Shown piece by piece: positions 41,858-50,433 of a stretch of DNA of 64,000 nt. The stretch's first letter is position 1. The number at the start of each line of letters is the position of its first letter. Made by a program: the position numbers and the translations under genes. The notes beneath the pieces are model-generated. The model was not told where the DNA came from and did no database searches. It worked only from the letters and a program-made list of their open reading frames with translations. The stretch is from Longimicrobium sp. (GTDB lineage Bacteria > Gemmatimonadota > Gemmatimonadetes > Longimicrobiales > Longimicrobiaceae), in NCBI GenBank assembly GCA_036389135.1, contig DASVQP010000041.1, positions 1-64,000 on the forward strand. The letters are read 5' to 3'.

Positions 41858-41965
41858 CCCCGCTCGTCACCTCGCGGCCCCTCCCCCAATAACTACTTGG
41901 GGGAGGGGCGTTTGCGTTTGCCCGATGCGGCACCGGTCCCGTAGGGGCTGCGATTTATCGCGCCC
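41858..41965. repeat. gene-end repeats after the RND operon
   Basis: CCCTCCCCCAATAACTACTTGG continues into GGGAGGGG (41879-41908), a CTCCC-type palindrome. GTAGGGGCTGCGATTTATC + GCGCCC (41941-41965) is a copy of the GTAGGGG family. The 285-nt gap holds nothing else recognised. Confidence 0.7.
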
Positions 41966-42123
41966 ACGGGCCGCGTTGCTCGGAGGCTGGCTGGGTTCAC
42001 CGCCGCCGCCGTGTAGCCGCCGCGGGGTGAACAGGCGTATATTCGCGGCTCGTGGTAAGAAGGGGGAACGGTTCATGAAGGGCGGTCCCCACCCGCCTGA
42101 CCAGATGATGACGGAGAGGACGA

Positions 42124-42993
42124 TTGAGCACGGAAACGCTGATGCACGAAGAAGCCGCCGCTCCCGCGCGGGCGTGGCAGAACTACCCGTCGCAGGACGA
42201 CGGGGCGGAGCACACCGTCGTGGGGACGGTGAAGAAGCTGGAGGGACTCTACAGCCCCCAGCTCGACAACCGGCGCGACGTGCTGGTGTACCTTCCGCCC
42301 TCGTACGGCACGGACACGGAGCGGCGCTACCCCGTGCTCTACATGCACGACGGGCAGAACCTATTCGACCGGGCGACGTCGTTCGGGGCTGAGTGGGAGG
42401 TGGACCAGACGCTGGAGGCGGCCAGCGAGGACGGGCTGGAGGCGATCGTCGTGGGGCTCCTCAACCTGGGCGACGCGCGGCTGGACGAGTACTCCCCCTG
42501 GCCGGACGAGAAGCACGCCAAGGGCGGCCGCGGCGACCTGTACCTGGACTTCATCGTGCAGACGGTGAAGCCCATCATCGACGCCGACTTCCGCACCCGT
42601 CCCGACCGCCGCAGCACGGGGATCGCCGGCTCCTCCATGGGCGGGCTGATCTCCCTCTACGGCTTCTTTCGGAACCACGACACCTTTGGCTTCTGCGGCG
42701 TCATGAGCCCCGCTCTCTGGTACGGCGGGCGCAAGATCTACGAGTTCGTAGAAAAGGCCCCCTTCGTCCCCGGCCGCGTGTACGTGGACGTGGGGACGCA
42801 GGAGGGGAAGCAGGAGCTCACCGACGTGCGCCAGCTCAAGGAGCTCCTCACCAAAAAGGGCTACCGCCGCGGCTCCGACCTCCTGTACGTGGTGGAGATG
42901 GGCGGCGCCCACAACGAGGAAGCCTGGGCACGCCGGATGCGCCGCGAGCTGCACTTCCTGCTGGGCGTGCCGCCGAAGAAGCTGCTGCGGTAG
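42124..42993 (+). CDS. esterase D-like alpha/beta hydrolase (PF00756 type)
   Basis: This protein is 289 aa from a TTG at 42124, chosen because GGAGAGG lies 4 nt upstream; the ATG at 42142 has no ribosome site. The fold signature is RRDVLVYLPPSYGT, YPVLYMHDGQNLF, AIVVGLLN and the nucleophile GSSMGG (Ser near 174). YVDVGTQEGKQE and the His in VEMGGAHNEEAWARRM complete the triad region. This matches putative esterases related to ferric-enterobactin esterase and to esterases acting on small acyl substrates. There is no signal peptide, so it is cytoplasmic. It is monocistronic and ends with a CTCCC-type palindrome. Confidence 0.85.
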   Translation: MSTETLMHEEAAAPARAWQNYPSQDDGAEHTVVGTVKKLEGLYSPQLDNRRDVLVYLPPSYGTDTERRYPVLYMHDGQNLFDRATSFGAEWEVDQTLEAASEDGLEAIVVGLLNLGDARLDEYSPWPDEKHAKGGRGDLYLDFIVQTVKPIIDADFRTRPDRRSTGIAGSSMGGLISLYGFFRNHDTFGFCGVMSPALWYGGRKIYEFVEKAPFVPGRVYVDVGTQEGKQELTDVRQLKELLTKKGYRRGSDLLYVVEMGGAHNEEAWARRMRRELHFLLGVPPKKLLR

Positions 42994-43031
42994 AGGCCCA
43001 CAGGCCCTCACCCCCGCTCGTCAACTCGCTG

Positions 43032-43135
43032 CCCCCTCTCCCAAACTGCTGGGAGAGGGGGCGATTGCATGGATTCGCGCGGAAAACGGCTTTTCGTTAC
43101 CTCTCTCTGTCCCTCTGTGTCTCTGTGTGAGGCTT
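43032..43135. repeat. CTCCC palindrome followed by a CTCTGTG repeat arm
   Basis: CCCCCTCTCCCAAACTGCTG + GGAGAGGGGG (43032-43061) is a hairpin also seen inverted at 63926-63957. TCCCTCTGTGTCTCTGTGTG with its flanks (43092-43135) is one arm of the CACAGAG family. They separate two converging genes and may serve as terminators. Confidence 0.65.
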
Positions 43136-43140
43136 GCTGT

Positions 43141-44727
43141 TCAGCGATCCGTGCCGGCGCGCTGAGGCTGCATCTCGCCGAAGAGGCGGGCGAGGCGCAC
43201 GAACTCGCCGCGGTAGCCTTCCAGGTCGGCGCCGCGGGAGCCCTCGGCGAGGCGCACCACCTGGTCGAGCGTGAGCGTGCCGCGGTGCTCCGACTCGCGC
43301 AGGAGCATGCCGAAGCCGGCGACGGCCGTGGCGAAGGTGAAGTCGGCCGAGGCGGCGGCGCCCGTCTCGCGCACGGGGTGCTCCAGCAGGCGGCTCGTGT
43401 CGCCGTCCGGGAGCTTGTAGCGCACCTTGACGAAGGCCAGCTCCTCTCCACGCGCGGGGGCGGGTGCCGGCGCGGGGGCGCGGTAGCGGAGCGAGTCCAC
43501 GCCGCGGACGACCGCGTCGGAGCGCACGCCCACGGGGATGATCTCGTAGAGCGCGGTCACGGTGTGGCCGGCGCCCATCTCGCCGGCATCCCTGGTGTCG
43601 TCGTTGAAGTCCCGGTTGGCCAGCAGCCGGTTTTCGTAGCCGATCAGCCGGTACGCCCGCACCCGCGCCGGGTTGAACTCCACCTGCAGCTTCACGTCCT
43701 TGGCGACGGTCAGCAGCGTGCCGCCCATCTCGCTCACCAGGACCTTGCGGGCCTCCAGCAGATTGTCGATGTACGCGTAGTTGCCGTTTCCGCGGTCGGC
43801 GAGCTGCTCCATCTTGCTGTCCTTGAGGTTGCCCCGGCCGAAGCCCAGCACCGTCAGGAACGTCCCCTCGCGCCGCTTCTCCTCGATCAGCCGCACCATC
43901 TCCGCGTCGCTGGAGACGCCGACGTTGAAGTCGCCGTCCGTCGCGAGGATGACGCGGTTGTTGCCGCCTGGGATGAAGTTGCTGCGCGCGACCTCGTAGG
44001 CCAGCCGCAGCCCCGCGCCGCCCGCGGTGGAGCCGCCCGCCTCCAGCCGCTCGATGGCGTCCAGGATCGTGCGCCGGTCGCTGCCGCGCGTGGAGGGAAG
44101 GACGAGCCCGGCCGCGCCCGCGTACACCACGATCGCCACGCGGTCGTCCTCGCGAAGCTGGTTCACCAGCAGGCGCAGCGAGCGCTGCACCAGCGGAAGG
44201 CGGTCGGGCCCGTTCATGGAGCCCGAGACGTCGATGAGGAAGACCAGGTTTCCCGCCGGCGCGCTGCGCAGATCGACCGGCGGTGTCGACAGGCCGATGC
44301 GCAGCAGCCGGTGCCCCGCGCGCCAGGGGGCATCCGCCACCTCGGTGATGACGGCGATGGGGCCGTCGCCCCGCTGGGCGGGCGGCGCGTAGGGGAAGTA
44401 GTTGATCATCTCCTCGATGCGCACCGCATCCCGCGGCGGACGGCGGCCCTCCATCAGGAAGCGCCGCACGTTGGCGTACGATGCACGGTCCACGTCCGCC
44501 GAAAAGGTGGAGAGTGGCTCGTGCTCCACCGCGCGGAAGGCGTTCTCGTCGATCACCGCATACGTTTCCGTGTTCGCCTCCGGCATCCGCGTCATCGGGC
44601 TCGGCATCCCGGGCACCATCGGCGGCGGCGGCGGGGCCAGCACCGGCGGGGGCGGCGGCGGGGCGCCGAACCGGAAGCAGGCCGCCGTGAGCAGCAATCC
44701 TGCACTTGCGGCTAGAGCTCGTTTCAT
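43141..44727 (-). CDS. YfbK-like VWA lipoprotein
   Basis: This 528-aa protein has a lipoprotein-type signal (LLLTAAC, Cys17) and a Pro-rich linker. An N-terminal domain (FSADVDRASYANVRRFLMEGRRPPRDAVRIEEMINYF) is typical of YfbK. Then comes a VWA domain with MIDAS DVSGSMNG (about 185-192) and ILATDGDFNVG. A C-terminal DUF3520-type region ends in LEGYRGEFVRLARLFGEMQ. Such proteins are periplasmic and of unknown role, often next to ECF sigma/anti-sigma genes, as here. The divergent ECF gene begins 294 nt away. That gap has a GGTATAGG-like A/T spot but no convincing promoter pair. Confidence 0.88.
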   Translation of the reverse strand: MKRALAASAGLLLTAACFRFGAPPPPPPVLAPPPPPMVPGMPSPMTRMPEANTETYAVIDENAFRAVEHEPLSTFSADVDRASYANVRRFLMEGRRPPRDAVRIEEMINYFPYAPPAQRGDGPIAVITEVADAPWRAGHRLLRIGLSTPPVDLRSAPAGNLVFLIDVSGSMNGPDRLPLVQRSLRLLVNQLREDDRVAIVVYAGAAGLVLPSTRGSDRRTILDAIERLEAGGSTAGGAGLRLAYEVARSNFIPGGNNRVILATDGDFNVGVSSDAEMVRLIEEKRREGTFLTVLGFGRGNLKDSKMEQLADRGNGNYAYIDNLLEARKVLVSEMGGTLLTVAKDVKLQVEFNPARVRAYRLIGYENRLLANRDFNDDTRDAGEMGAGHTVTALYEIIPVGVRSDAVVRGVDSLRYRAPAPAPAPARGEELAFVKVRYKLPDGDTSRLLEHPVRETGAAASADFTFATAVAGFGMLLRESEHRGTLTLDQVVRLAEGSRGADLEGYRGEFVRLARLFGEMQPQRAGTDR

Positions 44728-45020
44728 GGAGAACTCCGTGCAACGGTGGGGGTTTGATCGGGGCGGGAACTACGCTTTCGGTATAGGACGACTCGCCGGG
44801 CGTGGCTTGCACACCATGACGCGGTTGACCGCGTGATCCCGTGCCGCCTGCCCGCGAGTTCGGCAGGGCGGCCGCGGATCTCACGCACATACGATCGGGT
44901 GCCGTCGCACGATGTGCAAGCGTTGCGGGGGAGCGCGTCCTATCTTGTGAAGCAGACGAGGCGCCCCTGCGCCCCGACTTCCACGCGGCCCCGGCGGGCC
45001 GCCCTCGACCGGCGCGAACG

Positions 45021-45530
45021 GTGACGGCAGACTGGGGGGAGATCTACCGCGAGACCCACCGGGACCTGGTGCGCTTCCTCTACCACAAGGTATGGGATGC
45101 CGAGCGCGCCGCGGACCTGGCCCAGGAGGCGTTCGCCCGTGCGCTGGGCCGCGCGCCGGACAACCCGCGCGCCTGGCTCTTCCACGTGGCCGCCAACCTG
45201 GCCCGCGACGAGGCGCGCACCGTCATCCGCCGCAAGAAGCACCTGGCGCTCCTCAAGGACGAGACGCACCACGAGGGCCGCGCCGCCCCCCCTCCGTCGG
45301 AGGAGATGGAGCATGGCGAAAAGGTGGAGAAGGTGAGGCAGGCGCTGGAACGGCTCGGCGAGCGCGACCGCGAGGTGCTGCTCCTGTGGGACGCCGGGCT
45401 GAGCTACCCGGAGATCGCCGCGCAGACGGGGCTCGCGCAGGGAGCCATCGGCACCACGCTGGCCCGCGCGCGGCGGAGGCTGGTGGAGGCACACACGCTC
45501 CTGGAAGGAACGCATGCAGCACGTGGATGA
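45021..45530 (+). CDS. ECF-family RNA polymerase sigma factor
   Basis: This protein is 169 aa from a GTG at 45021. Region 2: YRETHRDLVRFLYHKVWDAERAADLAQEAFARALG, with the -10-binding PRAWLFHVAANLARDEART helix. Region 4: ALERLGERDREVLLLWDAGLSYPEIAAQTGLAQGAIGTTLARARRRL. The sequence before the GTG is open but lacks family similarity. The stop overlaps the anti-sigma start by 17 nt, the usual layout for an ECF and its membrane-bound regulator. Confidence 0.9.
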   Translation: MTADWGEIYRETHRDLVRFLYHKVWDAERAADLAQEAFARALGRAPDNPRAWLFHVAANLARDEARTVIRRKKHLALLKDETHHEGRAAPPPSEEMEHGEKVEKVRQALERLGERDREVLLLWDAGLSYPEIAAQTGLAQGAIGTTLARARRRLVEAHTLLEGTHAARG

Positions 45531-46944
45531 GGGCCGCCTGCACGCCTGGCTGGACGGCGAGCTGCCGTCCGCCGGCCCGGAGGGTGCGCGCGCGCTGGAG
45601 CGGCACCTGGAAGAGTGCGCCGTGTGCCGCGCCCGCGCCGACGAGGAGCGGCGGATACGCGACGACGCATCCTCCATTCTGCGCCGCGCCGACCCTGCGG
45701 AGCACCCATCGCCGGGGGTGATCCCCTTCCCCGCCCCGGCGCCCGCGCGGCGCACCGCCCGGCCGTGGGTCGTCCTCGGCTGGGCGGCGAGCGTGCTGAT
45801 CGCCCTGGGAATCGGGTGGATGGCGCGCCCGGAGCCCGAGGCTCCCATCGCCATCAACGCGCCGCCCGCGCCAGCGCCTGCCGCCGTGGGTTCTGAGACG
45901 GCCGCTCAGTCCGTACCCACCGTGCAGTCCGCGCCGACCGCGACTGTTGGGACGCGGCCCGCCACGACCCCCGCCGCGCGCGCGAATGGCGGCGAGCGCC
46001 GCACCGTTCCCCCCGTCGGCGTGATGGTGCCCGACATGGATCCGGCCGCGCCCGAGCCGGTGGCGATGGCCGAGCCGTCCCCCCCGCCGCCACCGCCCGC
46101 GCCTCCGGCGGAGATGGTCCAGGAGCCGATCTCCGCAACGCCGCCGCCGCCTCCGCCCGCACCCCTGCCGCCGCCGCCGCCTCCACTCGCGGTCGCCGAA
46201 GCTCCCCCGCCGCCGCCGGTGGCGAGCGCCCCCGCCGCTGCCCTGGCGGAGCGCACCACACGAGCCCGCGTGGAGAGCGCAACGGTGACGCTGCGCGGGC
46301 GGGTCACGGACGCGCAGGGAGCGGCCGTATCGGGCGCGACCGTGAGCGTCCCCACGCTCGCGGCCAGGACCGTCACCGACGCGAACGGGAGCTACACCCT
46401 TTCCGTCCCCGCCACGAGCGATACCGTCCGGGTGCTAGCCTCGCGGCTCGGATCAGCGAGCCAGTCCCGCTCGCTCGTCGCGCAGCCGGGTGCGCTGAAG
46501 ACGGTCAACTTCGCGCTGGCTCCCGCCGCATTGGCCCTTGAAGGCGTGGTCGTGACCGGCCAGGGAGTCGCCGCCCGCAACCGCTCGGCCACGGCGGCGG
46601 GCGTCGCCGCTCCACCGGCGGACGCCTGGCGCACCGTCGACCGCGCCGAGGCGGAGCGGCAGCTCGGACGCCCCCTGGTCACCGTCCCGGGCCTGCCGCT
46701 GCTGGAGATCGAGCTGGGTGAGGGGGAGGGGCGTTCCGCGGTGCGCGTGACCCAGCGCCTCCGGGACGGCACGGTGCTCTCGCTCCTGCAGTGGCGGGGG
46801 GCCGGCGCCCGCGCCCCGCGCCCCTGCGAGGCGCCGGATGCCGGTGCCACCTGCATCGCGTTCACCCGGTCCGGTGTCCTGGTGGAAGCCAGCGCCCCCG
46901 TCCCCGCGGCCACCCTCCGCGCCCACCTGGCGCCGCTCCTCTGA
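45514..46944 (+). CDS. anti-sigma factor: zinc finger, TM, Pro-rich and carboxypeptidase-regulatory-like domain
   Basis: This 476-aa protein begins with a zf-HC2 domain (HVDEGRLHAWLDGELP ... LERHLEECAVC, the His-x3-Cys-x2-Cys ligands). A membrane helix lies near residues 85-102, and a periplasmic Pro/Ala stretch rich in PPPPP (about 180-245) follows. A CarboxypepD_reg-like beta-sandwich (about 255-330, LRGRVTDAQGAAVSGATVSV) and a VVVTGQGVAARNRS segment resembling the plug linker of SusC-like receptors come next, ahead of a unique C-terminal domain. The N-terminus should sequester the upstream sigma. The periplasmic part could sense an envelope signal. Its last 109 bp are duplicated at 48690-48798. 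Confidence 0.85.
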   Translation: MQHVDEGRLHAWLDGELPSAGPEGARALERHLEECAVCRARADEERRIRDDASSILRRADPAEHPSPGVIPFPAPAPARRTARPWVVLGWAASVLIALGIGWMARPEPEAPIAINAPPAPAPAAVGSETAAQSVPTVQSAPTATVGTRPATTPAARANGGERRTVPPVGVMVPDMDPAAPEPVAMAEPSPPPPPPAPPAEMVQEPISATPPPPPPAPLPPPPPPLAVAEAPPPPPVASAPAAALAERTTRARVESATVTLRGRVTDAQGAAVSGATVSVPTLAARTVTDANGSYTLSVPATSDTVRVLASRLGSASQSRSLVAQPGALKTVNFALAPAALALEGVVVTGQGVAARNRSATAAGVAAPPADAWRTVDRAEAERQLGRPLVTVPGLPLLEIELGEGEGRSAVRVTQRLRDGTVLSLLQWRGAGARAPRPCEAPDAGATCIAFTRSGVLVEASAPVPAATLRAHLAPLL

Positions 46945-46949
46945 ACCGT

Positions 46950-46982
46950 CCGCGGGGCACCATCCGAAGTCGTGCCCCGCGG
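46950..46982. terminator. hairpin between convergent genes
   Basis: CCGCGGGGCAC (46950-46960) and GTGCCCCGCGG (46972-46982) form an 11-bp stem with an 11-nt loop, immediately after the anti-sigma gene and before the oppositely oriented gene end. There is no U-tract, so this may be a weak or factor-dependent terminator. Confidence 0.5.
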
Positions 46983-47010
46983 TAACGAGACGGGGCCCCG
47001 GACCGCGGGA

Positions 47011-47862
47011 TCACTGCTGCGCCGCTCCCACCTCACGGAGGAAGCCCTCGACGCGCCTGGCGCTCGGGGCTGGATCGCCCTCGATGGAGAGCTCGATGGC
47101 GGGTGGACCGTCCGCGCGCGTGATGTAGCGGACGTTCACCGCTTCCATCCCCATACCATCCAGGTGCCGGCGCACGGCGCTCTCCACCGCCTCGGGCGGG
47201 AGATCGGTGTCGAACCGGTGGCTCATCGACTGGAGAACCACGCGGTAGCCGCGCTGCGTCACCTTCTGGCGGATCGGGTCCGCACGTAGTGAATCGACTT
47301 CTCCCATCGAGGCGAGGATGGCCCGGTACCGCTCGATCGCGGCGCGATCCGCATCCGGGAGCGTGAAGACGAACTGGGAGGTTGGGGTGATGATCTCCCT
47401 TCCATTCACGGTGGCGCGTCCGGAGCCAACGTACGCCTGCACTTCCTCGCGGCCCCCTACCACCGCCGTCACGATGCCGAGGACTTCCACCGCGTGCGGC
47501 TCCACTCCGGGGATCTCCCGCAGACGCGCACGCGCCTGATCCGGGGGGAAAGCGATCCTGCCGGTGAGCGTGTACCCAAGTGTAACCTGACGGCCCACCG
47601 GCGACACGCAGCCGATCAGCGCGAGCACGAGCAGCATTGCGCCCGCGATCCGCACCGAATGCGCGGCAAGCGCGCGGCTCAGCCAGGACGAAGCAGCCGA
47701 TGGCCGCCGCTGCGGCTTGCCCTGCCGCAGGCGCGCCTCCTCGGATTCGATCCACACCCGGGCCTGCGGCCAGCTCGTCGAGAGATCGACCTCGCGCATC
47801 TGGTCGAAGCGGGTGTCGAGCACCCGGTCCGGGTTCGAGGTGTCGTGAGGCTCAGTGCGCAT
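47011..47862 (-). CDS. single-TM protein coupled to an ECF sigma gene, probable anti-sigma
   Basis: This protein is 283 aa from the ATG at 47862, which overlaps the sigma stop by 11 nt. Residues 1-65 are a charged cytoplasmic part without a zinc-finger Cys motif (RFDQMREVDLSTSWPQARVWIE). A helix at about 72-92 (IAGAMLLVLALIGCVSP) is followed by a periplasmic domain with YTLTGRIAFPPDQARARL and a regular alpha/beta pattern ending ELSIEGDP. I do not recognise the family. The arrangement directly after an ECF gene suggests a non-HC2 anti-sigma factor. Confidence 0.65.
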   Translation of the reverse strand: MRTEPHDTSNPDRVLDTRFDQMREVDLSTSWPQARVWIESEEARLRQGKPQRRPSAASSWLSRALAAHSVRIAGAMLLVLALIGCVSPVGRQVTLGYTLTGRIAFPPDQARARLREIPGVEPHAVEVLGIVTAVVGGREEVQAYVGSGRATVNGREIITPTSQFVFTLPDADRAAIERYRAILASMGEVDSLRADPIRQKVTQRGYRVVLQSMSHRFDTDLPPEAVESAVRRHLDGMGMEAVNVRYITRADGPPAIELSIEGDPAPSARRVEGFLREVGAAQQ

Positions 47863-48466
47863 AGTCCATCTCCGAGTTGGAGTTGATGGCGGCAGTGGTA
47901 TCCCGCCGCGAAGCGGAAGGGGCGGAGAAAGGGGAATGGCGGGAAGGTTCGTCTCCTCCACCCTCATCGGCCAGCGCGGCCCGCAGCCGCCGTCGAGCCC
48001 GCGAGAGCCGTGACTTCACCGCGGAGAGGCTCCGGTAGCCGCACATCGAAGCGATCTCGCCGACGCTGAACCCACCCACCTCATGCAGCAGGATGGCTGT
48101 ACGGTCCCCGGTGTTCAGGTGGGCCAGGGCTCCCTGGATCAGCAGCCGGTCCTCCACATCCGGGTCGCGGCTGTAGAGCGTGGGGAGTGCCCGCTCCGCC
48201 TCCGGTGCGCTCAGCGGAACGAACTTCCTCCAGAAGGAGCGGCGCACGTGCGTCTGAAAGGAGCGGGTGATGATGGTGAACAGCCAAGGGCGGAACTTTC
48301 CCTGCTCCTGGAGCGATTCGTACTTCCTGAGGGCATTGAGCAGCGCGTCCTGGAAGACGTCTTCGGCGTCGGCCGCGGAGCTCCGGGCACAGAGTGCCCG
48401 GGAGTACCGCAGCGCGTCCTCGTAGTGCGGGTGCAACGCGTCGGCGAAGGGGATGCATGTACTCAC
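47852..48466 (-). CDS. ECF-family RNA polymerase sigma factor
   Basis: A 204-aa protein with region 2 (HYEDALRYSRALCARSSAADAEDVFQDALLNALRKY, FRPWLFTIITRSFQTHVRR) and region 4 (LNTGDRTAILLHEVGGFSVGEIASMCGYRSLSAVKSRLSRARRRL). A 35-residue Ser/Ala-rich C-terminal tail is an addition. It forms a pair with the following membrane protein gene. It differs clearly from the ECF at 45021, so the two pairs are not simple duplicates. Confidence 0.88.
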   Translation of the reverse strand: MSTCIPFADALHPHYEDALRYSRALCARSSAADAEDVFQDALLNALRKYESLQEQGKFRPWLFTIITRSFQTHVRRSFWRKFVPLSAPEAERALPTLYSRDPDVEDRLLIQGALAHLNTGDRTAILLHEVGGFSVGEIASMCGYRSLSAVKSRLSRARRRLRAALADEGGGDEPSRHSPFSAPSASRRDTTAAINSNSEMDYAH

Positions 48467-48689
48467 AATACCTTCCGTTGGGAGGGTTGATTCGGAGCTT
48501 CACCCATACAGACGCAGCGGAGCGGCGATCGGTCGCAACCTCGGCTCGATATGCCCGACCGTGTCAGCGAAGGGAGGGCGCGACATTCGTGTCGTCGATC
48601 CCAAGCTTCCTGTCCATTGGCGGACGTTCCAGGATTGGCGTGTCCGCGCCAAAAGAACGCGCCACAGGTCGTAGAAGCAACCAGAAGCA

Positions 48690-48798
48690 GGATGCCGGTG
48701 CCACCTGCATCGCGTTCACCCAGTCCGGTGTCCTGGTGGAAGCCAGCGCCCCCGTCCCCGCGGCCACCCTCCGCGCCCACCTGGCGCCGTTGTTCTGA
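48690..48798 (+). pseudogene. duplicated 3' end of the anti-sigma gene
   Basis: These 109 bp match 46836-46944, the last 36 codons and stop of the anti-sigma gene, with about four differences, three of them clustered just before the stop. The frame is intact (GATCIAFTQSGVLVEAS ...) but has no 5' part. The preceding 48467-48689 shows no gene. Confidence 0.85.
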
Positions 48799-48832
48799 GA
48801 CGAGCCGCCGGGGACGGCGCGGGGGCGGGCAC

Positions 48833-48923
48833 GGGCAGCCACGTGGGGCGGCCCCTACCGGGATCTGTGCGGAGGGCGGGAGTCGAGCGGGGGCGAGGGT
48901 GGGCGCGATGAATCGCGCCCCTA
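48833..48923. repeat. GTAGGGG-family repeats in inverted orientation
   Basis: GGGGCGGCCCCTAC (ending 48857) and GGGCGCGATGAATCGCGC + CCCTAC (48900-48923) are reverse-strand copies. A half copy with GCGGGCAGACACG lies near 48969. They fill much of the gap before terC. Confidence 0.8.
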
Positions 48924-49057
48924 CTACCGGTTGGGGCGTGTTGCGCGGGGGGCGGAGGCGGGGCAAGGGCGGGCAGACACGGATTGCGGTGCCGCGTCAC
49001 ACGCGTGACGAAACACGCCCCCGCCGCGAACGACGCCGCGGGGGCGATTTCTCCCCC

Positions 49058-50161
49058 TCACCTGCCCTGCGCCCCCGCAGGCGGGGGAGGGGGCCGGGGG
49101 GAGGGGGCCCTCTCCTCGTCGTCCGCGATCATGTTCTCGTTGCGGTCGTCGGGGAGGATGGGGCCCTCGGGGTCATCGGCCTGGTTGAGCGGGTCGTGGG
49201 TGACCTCCGGGTTGTCCTTGAGCACCTGCGGGAAGGCCAGCGATCCCACTACCGACAGCCCCAGCACCCCCGCCACCACGCCCAGCGACACGCCGATCGG
49301 GATGTGGTAGTAGCCCGAGAGCAGCATCTTCGCCCCGATGAACACCAGCACCATCGACAGCCCCAGCTTGAGCAGGTGGAACTTGTCGATCACCCCCGCG
49401 AGCAGGAAGTACAGCGACCGCAGGCAGAGGATGGCGAAGACGTTGGAGGTGAAGACCAGGAACGGGTCGCGGGTGACGGCGAAGATCGCCGGGATGGAGT
49501 CCACCGCGAAGATCAGGTCGGTGGTCTCCACCAGCACTAGCACCACGAAGAGCGGCGTCGCCACGTTCCTCATCCTGCCGCCGACCTCCTCGCGCACGAA
49601 GAAGTTCTGCCCGTGGTACACCGGCGACACCGGGAAGAAGCGGCGCATCAGCTTGAGCGCGGGGTTTGACTCCGGCTCGATGTCCATCTCGTCCTGCGTG
49701 GCCATCCGGATGCCGGTGAACACCAGGAAGGCGCCGAAGACGTAGATGATCCAGTGGAAGCGCTCGATGAGGAGCGCGCCGGCGCCGATCATGGCGCCGC
49801 GCATCACCAGCGCGCCCAGCACGCCCCAGAACAGCACGCGGTGCTGGTACTTGGGCGGGACCTTGAAGTACGAGAAGAGGAGTACGAATACGAAGATGTT
49901 GTCGACGGAAAGGGCCAGCTCGATCAGGTAGCCCGTCACGAACTCCAGCGCCTTCGCCTTTCCTTCCACGCCCACGGGGAGCCATCCCCACGCGATCCCG
50001 GAGGCGAAGATCATCGCCAGGACCACCGTGAGCGCGCTCCAGCGTGCCGCCTCCTTGGGCGCCACCACGTGGGCCGTGCGGTTGAAGACGCCCAGGTCGA
50101 TGGCGAGCATCACCAGGACGAAGACCAGGAAGCCTACCCACGGCCAAACGGAATGTGACAA
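49058..50161 (-). CDS. TerC/Alx-family integral membrane protein (probable Mn2+ exporter)
   Basis: This protein is 367 aa from a TTG at 50161 that has GGGAGA 6 nt upstream; the frame continues upstream but into leader RNA structure. About nine membrane helices carry the family acidic motifs ELALSVDNIFVF and ETTDLIFAVDSIPAIFAVT, which form the metal path in TerC proteins. A C-terminal acidic and Pro-rich tail follows. The group exports Mn2+ or loads it into exported proteins. The yybP-ykoY riboswitch directly upstream strongly supports a manganese role. Confidence 0.92.
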   Translation of the reverse strand: MSHSVWPWVGFLVFVLVMLAIDLGVFNRTAHVVAPKEAARWSALTVVLAMIFASGIAWGWLPVGVEGKAKALEFVTGYLIELALSVDNIFVFVLLFSYFKVPPKYQHRVLFWGVLGALVMRGAMIGAGALLIERFHWIIYVFGAFLVFTGIRMATQDEMDIEPESNPALKLMRRFFPVSPVYHGQNFFVREEVGGRMRNVATPLFVVLVLVETTDLIFAVDSIPAIFAVTRDPFLVFTSNVFAILCLRSLYFLLAGVIDKFHLLKLGLSMVLVFIGAKMLLSGYYHIPIGVSLGVVAGVLGLSVVGSLAFPQVLKDNPEVTHDPLNQADDPEGPILPDDRNENMIADDEERAPSPRPPPPPAGAQGR

Positions 50162-50258
50162 GACGCTTCTCCCATGCTCCCGCCCAGTGGCGGGGGTCAA
50201 AAACAAGGGGCGACACCCCCGTCACGAGGCCCCCGCTCTCGCAAATGGGGTCCCGCGA

Positions 50259-50382
50259 CGAAGGTCTCGCCCTGACGTGGCGCGCGTGGCGCCGCTATCC
50301 CGGCCGGACCGTGCGGAGCTCTCGCCCCGCAGTCTTGACGATCCGGCCGCCGGGTGTCTCCCCGGTGGACTACTCCCCTTCG
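50259..50382 (-). ncRNA. yybP-ykoY (Mn2+) riboswitch controlling terC
   Basis: On the minus strand, CGAAGG (50382-50377) pairs with CCTTCG (50264-50259) as P1. The 5' strand runs straight into GGGGAGTAG and the 3' strand is preceded by GGCGAGA, the two conserved loops of this class. An internal helix is formed by GGCCGGA and TCCGGCC. Downstream, GGGGTGTCGCCCC followed by TTGTTTTT can act as a terminator, and an overlapping CGGGGGT...ACCCCCG pairing can act as its competitor. Metal binding should permit terC expression at high Mn2+. Confidence 0.85.
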
Positions 50383-50433
50383 ATGTGTGCGCGGAAGGTA
50401 CTCAGCACGGGGCGGGCCGTCAAACTGCTGGGT

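Noticed and set aside
38572-41889. A 1105-codon minus-strand frame opposite the RND pump
   Set aside because: Low-complexity His/Arg/Ala composition and exact overlap with a clear AcrB-type gene mark it as a shadow frame. The same holds for 59788-62436 opposite the ADOP gene and 27001-28914 opposite tssK.
43141-44727. Chloride-channel or BatA-type identity for the VWA lipoprotein
   Set aside because: The N-terminal region and the C-terminal LEGYRGEFVRLARLF pattern fit YfbK. BatA has N-terminal membrane helices that are absent here.
45021-48466. The two ECF/anti-sigma pairs as a tandem duplication
   Set aside because: The sigma factors differ strongly, the second partner lacks the HC2 zinc finger, and the pairs are on opposite strands. 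Only the 109-bp 3' fragment is duplicated.
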